Of a stretch of 64,000 bases of DNA, positions 1 to 5,911 are shown one piece after another. Both the position numbers and the translations under genes were made by a program. Source of the DNA: Treponema ruminis. Its GTDB lineage: Bacteria; Spirochaetota; Spirochaetia; Treponematales; Treponemataceae. The stretch lies in assembly GCA_017161305.1 (NCBI GenBank), contig CP031518.1, forward strand, positions 2,728,001-2,792,000, in the 5' to 3' direction. The notes under the pieces were generated by a model. That model was not told the DNA's origin. It searched no databases and saw only the letters and a program-made list of their open reading frames with translations. Each line of letters starts with the position of its first letter. The first letter of the stretch is position 1.

Positions 1-2
1 AC

Positions 3-851
3 ATAGTTCCAGTTCTGGGCGATATGGAAATCGAGAAGATTGATGATGGATGTTTGCAGGATGCAATTGATGTATGGGTGTCGGAAGGTAATCGCAAGAC
101 AGGCGGAGAACTGTCGGAGAAATCCGTAGCAGAGATTCTTCGGGTCACGAAATCTTCCATCAAGGCTTATTGCAAGAAGAAAAGGATTCCTGTTCCGCTT
201 TTCGATGAACTTGAAGTCCCGAAAGTCGGATTCCGCTCTCATGAAGTGTTCACTCCAGATGAGCAGAGAATCATTCTGAAGGCAATTCTGAAGAACATCA
301 CAGAACGAACTGTCGGAATAGCCCTTGGCCTGCTATCTGGCATGAGAATAGGGGAAATATGCGCTTTAACGTGGGATTCTGTAGATATGAAAGAGAATCT
401 GATCACTGTTGGTGCAACTCTTCAGCGGATTTATGCACCTGTTGAGAATTCCGATAAGAAGAGCCGGATTCTGATAGATACTCCCAAAACGGAGAACTCT
501 CGGAGGAAGATTCCAATGACAACGACAATGAAGAACATTCTCACAGCAATTCAACCGGAGGACAGCGAGGGACTGTATGTATTGTCAGGGAAAGCAAAAC
601 CACTTGAGGCGAAGTCTCTCAGGGATTTCTACTACAGATTCCTGGATCAGCAGGGTATCAGGAAGCTTACATTCCATACACTGCGTCATACGTTCGGAAC
701 GAAGTGCATCACATGCGGTATTGATCCTGCAACGCTTTGTAAGATCATGGGGCATGCCAATCCGACGATAACAATCAATCTCTACTGTCATCCGCAGATT
801 GATGACATGAGAAAGGCTATGGAGGTACTCGATGAAAAGTGGTTGAAATGA
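3..851 (+). CDS. Tyrosine recombinase (phage/ICE-type integrase), 5'-truncated by window edge
   Basis: This is the C-terminal part of a site-specific tyrosine recombinase that would cut and rejoin DNA at att sites. The frame is open to the left edge and the residues before the first ATG (position 24) already look like the core-binding domain (VLGDMEIEKI), so the true start lies outside the window. The catalytic domain shows the family residues: Arg in SGMRIGEIC, the HTLRHTFG box, and the MGHANPT box followed by a Tyr in INLYCHP. It lies tail-to-tail with a toxin-antitoxin operon and near a second, divergent-family integrase at 2523-3785, suggesting nested or remnant mobile elements. The family call is secure; the element type is unknown. 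Confidence 0.93.
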   Translation: MVPVLGDMEIEKIDDGCLQDAIDVWVSEGNRKTGGELSEKSVAEILRVTKSSIKAYCKKKRIPVPLFDELEVPKVGFRSHEVFTPDEQRIILKAILKNITERTVGIALGLLSGMRIGEICALTWDSVDMKENLITVGATLQRIYAPVENSDKKSRILIDTPKTENSRRKIPMTTTMKNILTAIQPEDSEGLYVLSGKAKPLEAKSLRDFYYRFLDQQGIRKLTFHTLRHTFGTKCITCGIDPATLCKIMGHANPTITINLYCHPQIDDMRKAMEVLDEKWLK

Positions 852-873
852 TTTTTTTGTCGTTATAGAATGG

Positions 874-894
874 TACTTAGGAAAAAACTAAGTA
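874..894. repeat. Inverted repeat TACTTAG-N7-CTAAGTA after integrase
   Basis: A perfect 7-bp inverted repeat with an A-rich 7-nt loop sits 23 bp past the integrase stop. The minus-strand reading TACTTAGTTTT recurs on the plus strand at 3833-3843, just upstream of the second integrase, so the two copies face each other across the 3-kb segment. It could be a weak terminator or a recombinase-binding site. The remaining bases to 1064 show no gene. Confidence 0.45.
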
Positions 895-1064
895 ACTCTT
901 TTCCGGCATATTTGCCTACAAAGTTAGCAACTAAGTGACTTTGACGGCTATTATTCAGAAGGTGGAACATGATTAAGTGTGTTGCACCTCATGTTCCTCA
1001 ATCTGAGGATAAATCCATTTTCAAGTCTTTGTCAAATTAAAATTGTAAGAATCTGACAAAATTT

Positions 1065-1373
1065 TTAAAGAAGCTCGAATCGCTCGTCAGTGAGGTAGTA
1101 CTGCTTTCCGTTTGCAAGCTCGATGATGTGGCTGTATGACTCCTGGCCAGAGCTGCGTGAGCTTTGGCCGTCGAATCTTGCCATGTACTGTAAGTCTCCA
1201 GACTTGGGTTTCCGGCAGTAGATTACAAGTGTCTTGCTACAAAGTTTCTTGTCCTTCATCAGGACTTGGTAGATAGCCTGAATGAAGGTTTCTGTTTCCT
1301 CGGTTGCCTCTATGTATTTATGCAGGGAGGAATCAAGAATAACAAGTTCATATTTGAATGTGCTAGCAGCCAT
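1065..1373 (-). CDS. Hypothetical protein, last gene of TA operon
   Basis: This 102-residue soluble protein has no motif I recognise. It is a mix of short beta-like and charged segments, with no signal peptide, membrane segment or cysteine cluster. It follows the 60-residue gene by 27 bp on the same strand and so probably belongs to the four-gene transcript that begins with the RelE-like toxin at 2235. The ATG at 1373 is preceded by an AGGAGA-like sequence, which supports the start. Its job in the mobile region is unknown. Confidence 0.6.
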   Translation of the reverse strand: MAASTFKYELVILDSSLHKYIEATEETETFIQAIYQVLMKDKKLCSKTLVIYCRKPKSGDLQYMARFDGQSSRSSGQESYSHIIELANGKQYYLTDERFELL

Positions 1374-1400
1374 ATCATTTTCTCCTACGTGTGCAGGAAA

Positions 1401-1583
1401 TCATTCTGTGCCTTTCGGATCTTTTTGAAGCCACTCTGGATGAGAGTCGTGCCGTAGTCTGGCTCGAACAGCCTGCTCTGGTGTGATTTCTGGAGCTTCT
1501 TCATCCACGATGGGAATGATCGAGGCGATTTCCTCTAGTCGCTTTTCGTCAATAAAAGCAGAAGGTTTGTTTTCTCTTTTCAT
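1401..1583 (-). CDS. Small hypothetical protein coupled to antitoxin
   Basis: This 60-residue, charged, acidic-centred protein has no recognisable domain. Its ATG overlaps the stop of the XRE antitoxin by four bases (ATGA at 1580-1583), so it is probably translated by coupling. The overlap is the best evidence that it is a real gene. It could be a DNA-binding or antitoxin accessory peptide, but the sequence does not show which. Confidence 0.6.
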   Translation of the reverse strand: MKRENKPSAFIDEKRLEEIASIIPIVDEEAPEITPEQAVRARLRHDSHPEWLQKDPKGTE

Positions 1584-1879
1584 GTCATGTTTCCTACGTA
1601 GAGCCTCTTTCCAAGAGCTGAAAGCACCTTTGTCACTGTTGATATCGAAGGAGAGTATGTGCCGTTCTCAATTCGTGCGATGGATGACTGGGGAAGGCCA
1701 CAGAGTTTTCCTAGATCCTTCTGTGTGAGTCCTTTTTCTTTTCTCGCTATGATCATTTCCTCCATCAGCTGGACTTCAATATCAATCTCTGACTTTTCCT
1801 CTTTTGTGAAAATCCTATCAAAGACCTCATTGATGTCATCACCAACAGAGCTACCATATTTCCTAATTTCATCATTCAT
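1580..1879 (-). CDS. XRE-family antitoxin (HigA-like)
   Basis: This 99-residue protein carries a lambda-Cro type helix-turn-helix in its C-terminal half (GLTQKDLGKLCGLPQSSIAR, then IENGTYSPSISTV). It is expected to neutralise the adjacent RelE-like toxin and repress the operon with it. Its start overlaps the toxin stop by four bases (1876-1879), and its own stop overlaps the next gene. Toxin-first gene order is typical of higBA-type loci. A near-perfect palindrome at 2254-2269, upstream of the toxin, is a plausible binding site. The family call is confident; the exact toxin mechanism is not. Confidence 0.9.
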   Translation of the reverse strand: MNDEIRKYGSSVGDDINEVFDRIFTKEEKSEIDIEVQLMEEMIIARKEKGLTQKDLGKLCGLPQSSIARIENGTYSPSISTVTKVLSALGKRLYVGNMT

Positions 1880-2235
1880 GATTCGTACCTCCTTCTGAAA
1901 TCTTCAAGCTCTCGTTCTGCCTTCTCGATTTCAGCAACTGGTGTTTTCTGTGTCTTCTTGAGGAAGACATGAAGCAATACGAACTTGCCTTCAACAAGAG
2001 CCGCAAAGAGAACCCTGTTTCTCAGCGGCCTCAGTTCCCAAATCTCTCCTCGCAGATGCTTGATGTACGGTTCCCCTATGGAGAGTCCGTGCTTATCAAG
2101 CAGCGTTATGTAGGAGCCAATCTTCCTGAGATTGATCCTTGCATCTTTTCCTGATGAAGCAGCCAACCCTTCCATGAATTCAAGTACGGGCTGTCTGCCT
2201 TTCCTGTCTTTGTAGATCAGTGTTCGTATGAGCAC
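1876..2235 (-). CDS. RelE/HigB-superfamily toxin (phage-derived Gp49-like)
   Basis: This 119-residue basic protein matches the Gp49-like/HigB toxin family, which generally cleaves mRNA at the ribosome. The diagnostic core is the strand pair around EIWELRPLRNRVLFAAL followed by LLHVFLKKTQKTP and an AERELEDF-type helix. The start is a GTG at 2235, chosen because AGAAGGAG lies directly upstream. It is the first gene of the operon toxin-antitoxin-60 aa-102 aa. Genes of this kind often stabilise mobile elements, which fits the two integrases on either side. Confidence 0.9.
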   Translation of the reverse strand: MLIRTLIYKDRKGRQPVLEFMEGLAASSGKDARINLRKIGSYITLLDKHGLSIGEPYIKHLRGEIWELRPLRNRVLFAALVEGKFVLLHVFLKKTQKTPVAEIEKAERELEDFRRRYES

Positions 2236-2253
2236 CTTTCTCCTTCTATAAAT

Positions 2254-2269
2254 ATAGCAAATTCGCTAT
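2254..2269. promoter_or_regulatory. Near-perfect palindrome upstream of TA operon (putative operator)
   Basis: The 16-mer ATAGCAAATTCGCTAT has ATAGC/GCTAT arms and sits about 20 bp upstream of the toxin GTG, next to AT-rich sequence. Type II antitoxins usually bind such palindromes with the toxin to repress their own promoter. Binding by the XRE protein here is inferred. Confidence 0.55.
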
Positions 2270-2324
2270 TTTCTTTCAATCAAAAATTTCCTTTGGCTAA
2301 GGCGTGAGTTTTTCACATTCCGCC

Positions 2325-2515
2325 TGTGGAAAACAGAAGTTTTTAGCGTACCTTTTGAGTAGCGAGGAGCGTACCTTTTGAGTAATGCTGGCGTACCTTT
2401 TGAGTAAAACAGCGTACCTTTTGAGTAGCAATCCTCGCATAATGCGCGCGCGTGATAGTAGTAACAATAGAAAAATAGAAATTACAGTAGTAGGGACACT
2501 GCTACCTGTGGAAAA
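2325..2515. other. Origin-like segment: iterons between two DnaA-box-like sites
   Basis: TGTGGAAAA, the complement of TTTTCCACA (a fit to the DnaA-box consensus TTWTNCACA), occurs at 2325-2333 and 2507-2515. A further copy lies at 3810-3818. Between the first two are four 16-bp direct repeats and then an A-rich run (about 2455-2495). This is the layout of an iteron-regulated plasmid or element origin. No rep gene is visible nearby, so the function is inferred and recombinase arm sites remain an alternative. Confidence 0.4.
2346..2427. repeat. Four direct repeats GCGTACCTTTTGAGTA (iteron-like)
   Basis: Identical 16-bp copies start at 2346, 2369, 2391 and 2412, giving periods of 23, 22 and 21 bp, about two helical turns. 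Gaps of only 5-7 bp exclude a CRISPR array. The phasing suggests cooperative binding of one protein on one DNA face, such as a replication initiator or an integrase arm domain. Confidence 0.9.
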
Positions 2516-2522
2516 CTTGTTT

Positions 2523-3785
2523 TCAGCCATTCATACCGATAATCCTCCTGCTCTTGCTTTCCTGGATTTCCTGGATCTGGTCGGAAAGATCCTTCTCAGC
2601 GTTGAGGTCGGTATAGCGGAGAAGCATCTCGGCTGACTTGTGGCCAGTAAGTGCCATAATCTTCTCTGGATGCATGTTCGACTTGACGCAATCTGTTGTG
2701 AATTTATGTCTCCAGGAATGGAATGTGATTCCACGTCTCTTCCTCTCGGCTTCCGAAATTCCGATTTTCTCCATCGCCTTGTAGAAAGCAGCTCTGGCTC
2801 TTCCTTCGTTCATCGGCTTCTTGCCGTCAAAAGAGAAGATGAAGTCATTCTCATCGTTGGGATGGCTTTGCCAGGCTACATATAGATAGCGATAGATTTC
2901 ATCTGTGATTGGAACGACTCTTTCTTCTGAAGTCTTTGTCGTCGTCATGCCATAGGATTCGTTGTAGCTTCTCTTTACGACAATCTTGTTCGGATACACC
3001 TCGTTGATTGTCAGGGCAAGCAGCTCTCCTGCTCGCAATCCTGTAAGCCCTGCTACAAAGCTGTAGACGTAGTAGACGATCCTGTCATTCCAGAGATCCT
3101 TGATCCTCTCGATATCAAAGAGCCTTGCACACTCCTCATCGGTGAGAAGTTCCTGTTTCTTCTTATCAACTGTTCTTGAGATTGTCATTTCGACCGGATT
3201 CCTTTCAATGAGACCTTTTGCGACTGCTTCCTTCATCATGATGATGAACACGGATCTGATGTTGTTGATTGTCTTCGGAGCGAGATCATGCTTGTCTTTC
3301 AACACCTGCCAGAATGTGTTGATCATGTCTACGCTGATATCCTGGAGATTGTATTTGCCGAAATAGGGGATGAGATATCTGCGTGTCCACATTTCGCTGC
3401 TTGTCACATAGCTCTGCTTGATTCCCGGATGTGATTCAGTACCAGCGGCTCTTCTTGCGAGGACATATGGACAAGTATCCCAATGCCACCAAGGGGAGGC
3501 GAATTCCTCGAAAGTGATTGAGCTTTTAGGCGTTTCACGGATAGTTGTCTGGATTAGAGAATGGGAACTGTCGATTGCAACAACAAGGTCGGATTCGAAG
3601 ACTTTCCGGAGCATCGTTTCATCTTCGAGTAGCTCCTCGACATACCTCATTGCCTTCTCCCGAGAATTGCAACCAGTTGTCTTAGATCTACGGGTTCCAT
3701 CAGGCAGGTAAATCCGGAAATACCAGACAGGCTTTCCTTTTCTGTTCTTCAGGGTGAATAAAGTGTACTTCCTCCTGTACTTCAT
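2523..3785 (-). CDS. Tyrosine recombinase/integrase with N-terminal arm-binding domain
   Basis: This full-length 420-residue site-specific recombinase has an AP2-like/arm-type N terminus (GKPVWYFRIYLPDGTRR), a SAM-like core-binding domain at about 90-210, and the catalytic domain from about 220. Catalytic landmarks are Arg in GLTGLRAGELL, FHSWRHKF, LTGHKSAEM and the nucleophile Tyr in LLRYTDLN. It resembles integrases of conjugative elements and prophages. The iteron-like repeats follow its 3' end. Its upstream region carries 11-bp phased repeats and a tRNA 3'-end remnant that may be an att site. It is on the opposite strand from the truncated recombinase at the window start and is not closely related to it. 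Confidence 0.95.
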   Translation of the reverse strand: MKYRRKYTLFTLKNRKGKPVWYFRIYLPDGTRRSKTTGCNSREKAMRYVEELLEDETMLRKVFESDLVVAIDSSHSLIQTTIRETPKSSITFEEFASPWWHWDTCPYVLARRAAGTESHPGIKQSYVTSSEMWTRRYLIPYFGKYNLQDISVDMINTFWQVLKDKHDLAPKTINNIRSVFIIMMKEAVAKGLIERNPVEMTISRTVDKKKQELLTDEECARLFDIERIKDLWNDRIVYYVYSFVAGLTGLRAGELLALTINEVYPNKIVVKRSYNESYGMTTTKTSEERVVPITDEIYRYLYVAWQSHPNDENDFIFSFDGKKPMNEGRARAAFYKAMEKIGISEAERKRRGITFHSWRHKFTTDCVKSNMHPEKIMALTGHKSAEMLLRYTDLNAEKDLSDQIQEIQESKSRRIIGMNG

Positions 3786-3888
3786 ACTTCGCTCCTATGC
3801 TAGTTTTACTGTGGAAAATGCGTCGTAAGTAGTACTTAGTTTTGGAAAATACGTTGCAAAAGACGGAAGTCCGACTCTCAATTGGTCT

Positions 3889-3916
3889 AAATTTGGTTCA
3901 AATTTGGTTTAAATTT
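3889..3916. repeat. 11-bp phased repeats AAATTTGGTTY
   Basis: AAATTTGGTTC and AAATTTGGTTT follow each other directly at 3889 and 3900, with AAATTT beginning a third copy at 3911. One-turn phasing about 100 bp upstream of the integrase start could bend DNA or bind the integrase arm domain. This role is inferred. Confidence 0.6.
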
Positions 3917-3944
3917 CCCAAATCAAGACCCCTGAATAACGAAA

Positions 3945-3969
3945 TAAGTCCTTGCGGTGCAAGGACTTA
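3945..3969 (-). terminator. Rho-independent terminator-like hairpin beside tRNA remnant
   Basis: A perfect 11-bp stem (TAAGTCCTTGC/GCAAGGACTTA) with a 3-nt loop is followed on the minus strand by TTTCGTT. It lies directly downstream of the tRNA 3'-end remnant at 3979-4002 and is probably the original tRNA terminator. Confidence 0.65.
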
Positions 3970-3978
3970 CTCGAATTC

Positions 3979-4002
3979 GTGAGAGACGGGGCTCGAACCC
4001 GA
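3979..4002 (-). other. tRNA 3'-end remnant (putative attachment-site copy)
   Basis: On the minus strand the sequence reads CGGGTTCGAGCCCCG, a T-arm and loop, followed by TCTCTCAC like an acceptor 3' strand. The rest of a tRNA is missing: the sequence above 4003 instead matches a protein-coding relic repeated at 9179. Integrases of this type commonly recombine in tRNA 3' ends, leaving such fragments. The parent tRNA cannot be named from this piece. Confidence 0.5.
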
Positions 4003-4005
4003 ATG

Positions 4006-4140
4006 CCTTCTATGCCTGCATCAACAAGGGCGAGGCGTACTGTCCGGAGGAGATTGCGGACCGGTCCGTGTGCATGGATGGGGATATCGGAGAGGTGCTG
4101 CGGTGTCTGGTTTAGAAAATGGGTCCAGTGGCTTCAAAAC
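4006..4140 (+). pseudogene. Relic A copy 1: 3' end of an unrecognised gene
   Basis: An open stretch ends in CMDGDIGEVLRCLV and a TAG at 4113-4115. It has a diverged second copy at 9179-9305 that keeps the CMDGDI block and the TCTGGTTTAGAAAA end but has lost one base near the stop. Conservation of the reading frame between copies suggests both descend from the 3' end of a coding gene. I do not recognise the protein. Nothing further is seen between 4141 and 4286. Confidence 0.5.
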
Positions 4141-4286
4141 CTAAAACAGGAAGGCGCGTGACCTGAGGCGTACGCAGTATCTTTGGTCCATTTCAAGGAT
4201 CTGCAGCCAGATGGTCAAGGTCGGTATGGGATGGATTGTAGGAGTCTTGCCAGCCGATGTTTCCGTTCAGGGAATCTGTCTCACCG

Positions 4287-5369
4287 TCAGCGGGAGACAG
4301 CATCCATGATTCTTGATACGGCATACAGCGGCAAATTGACCATCCAGGTTTCCTTCCGGAACGACGACATGGATACCCTGACCGGACGTGAGTCGGGATA
4401 CTGTCCGGCAAATTGTCTTAAGGATTTAGCCTGAAGGTTCTCTTCCGCCTTCACCTCCACAGGGACGAGATGTTCCTCTGTCTGGAGGAGAAAATCGATT
4501 TCAGCCTGCGAGTTTTCGGCAGAGTAATAGAAAATGCCATTGGAGATATATTTCTGCAGTTGCTGGAACACGTACTGTTCGGAAAAACTTCCCTTGAATT
4601 CGGAGAACATGTTCCTTGGGGAAACCAGTTGCGAGATAGGGGCATCCACCATGGCGCCCATCAGTCCCAGGTCCGAGAGAAACAGCTTGAACGCGCTGAA
4701 ATCCTCATAGTATTTCAATGGTATTCCTGCCTTCCTTACTCGTGGAATTTTCGCGATCATCCCTGCGTCAATAAGCCATTGTATGGCAAGCTCGAAGTCT
4801 TTTGCCCGTGCTCCTTTCTGGATGTCTCCATATAGGAATTTCCTGTTTTGCTTGACGAGTTGTTGCGGGATTGAATTCGAGACCTGATGGATGCGCCCCG
4901 GTATTTCTTTTGGTGCATGTTTTGAGATGTCCAGAGCATAATCGGCAATGATGGTTTTCTGGATTGCGCGGATAGCGGACGGAAGACGGTTGTCCACATA
5001 GGCCTGCACTGCTTCCGGCATGCCTCCGGTGTCGATTTCGTCATGCATTTCCACGGAAAGGAGGTAGAAGGGCAAGGGAATGCGAATCCAATTGGATGTT
5101 TCTCGAAAAAGGAGCCATTCTCTCTCTTGGAAGATACCCGTCTCTGTTCTTCGGCTCCCCATCGCCTTTCTTATCGGAATGAGCATGCCATGACGGACTA
5201 TTTCACCATGGATACGGGGAACTCTGTGTATCTGGCGACAGGAAAAGACAACCCGACGGATAAGTCTTGCCCATTCTTCATCGAGCGGAGTAGAAGGGAG
5301 TATTCCATTTTCGTGCATGTGCTTGCCTGTGGGAAGGAAAAGTCTCCCGTGGACGACGTACTCTGGCAT
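4287..5369 (-). pseudogene. AAA/DUF4143-type ATPase, degenerate (C-terminal half recognisable)
   Basis: From about residue 120 (GGMPEAVQAYVDN) to the end (ETWMVNLPLYAVSRIMD) this matches the C-terminal DUF4143 domain of AAA_14 ATPases, including the PVEVKAEENLQAKSL nuclease-like strand. A complete family member is about 400 residues and starts with a Walker A ATPase domain. Here the first 110 residues are not that domain and contain no P-loop, so the gene is probably a relic joined to unrelated sequence. A separate 43-residue N-terminal piece of a similar ATPase lies at 9324-9455 on the other strand. The family has no settled function. Confidence 0.6.
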
Positions 5370-5473
5370 CTAGAAGGGAAGGAGCTTTCGGTGACTCTTT
5401 GCCAAGATGAAAAGAAGGATACCGAGGTATTCGCCCTTTGAAAGCAGATTGTTCTTGGACACGAACGGAACGG

Positions 5474-5640
5474 ACATGCCTTCCTCCTATGATGCCGCGT
5501 ATCGCGCCTCTCGCCGCAAAGACCTCGAAGGGACATCGCCTTTCGAGGTCTTCTCTATTTTTGTACCTGAGGGAGGCACTGCGTGGATGGAAGCGTCATC
5601 AGCTTTTCCTGGAGGCTGAATTCTGCCCTTGTTCGCGGTC
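5474..5640. repeat. Dispersed repeat B, copy 1
   Basis: About 165 bp here resemble 10324-10497. Shared blocks include ACATGCCTTC, GCCGCGTATCGCG, CCTTTCGAGGTCTTCTCT and the segment ending CAACTTTTCCTGG or CAGCTTTTCCTGG. It contains a strong hairpin. The rest of 5370-5911 has no gene I can support. Confidence 0.6.
5519..5563 (+). terminator. Hairpin with T-rich tail inside repeat B
   Basis: AAGACCTCGAAGG pairs with CCTTTCGAGGTCTT (one bulge), followed by CTCTATTTTTG on the plus strand. The equivalent hairpin in copy 2 is partly degraded. No plus-strand gene ends just upstream, so it may travel with the repeat. Confidence 0.5.
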
Positions 5641-5911
5641 AAAGCCTTCATGATGACGCCTTCGATTCCATTGTCTCCAGAGGTTCCTGTAATGTGACTT
5701 CTATAAAGGGTGATGACTGGCGAGCTTGCGCCAGGAAACCCCGACAGCTTGATATTGTGACAGATTTCCAGAATATGAGGAAATTAACTGGCGTTCAAAG
5801 GACAGCGTTATATGAATCCCGAATCCAAGAAATATGGGCTGGCAAGTAACGCTAACAATGAGAATCTCGTTGTATGTTTTTGCGTTGAAGAGACCCAATG
5901 AGCCAGCAGGT

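Noticed and set aside
2346-2427. CRISPR array
   Set aside because: Repeats are 16 bp with gaps of only 5-7 bp and no cas genes are present.
2297-2530. Minus-strand open frame with repeated LLKRYA-like words
   Set aside because: The repetition comes only from translating the four DNA direct repeats; there is no ribosome site, and DnaA-box-like and AT-rich signals fit better.
3979-4060. Complete tRNA gene on the minus strand
   Set aside because: Only T-arm and 3' acceptor strand are present; no matching 5' acceptor, D-arm or anticodon arm can be found.
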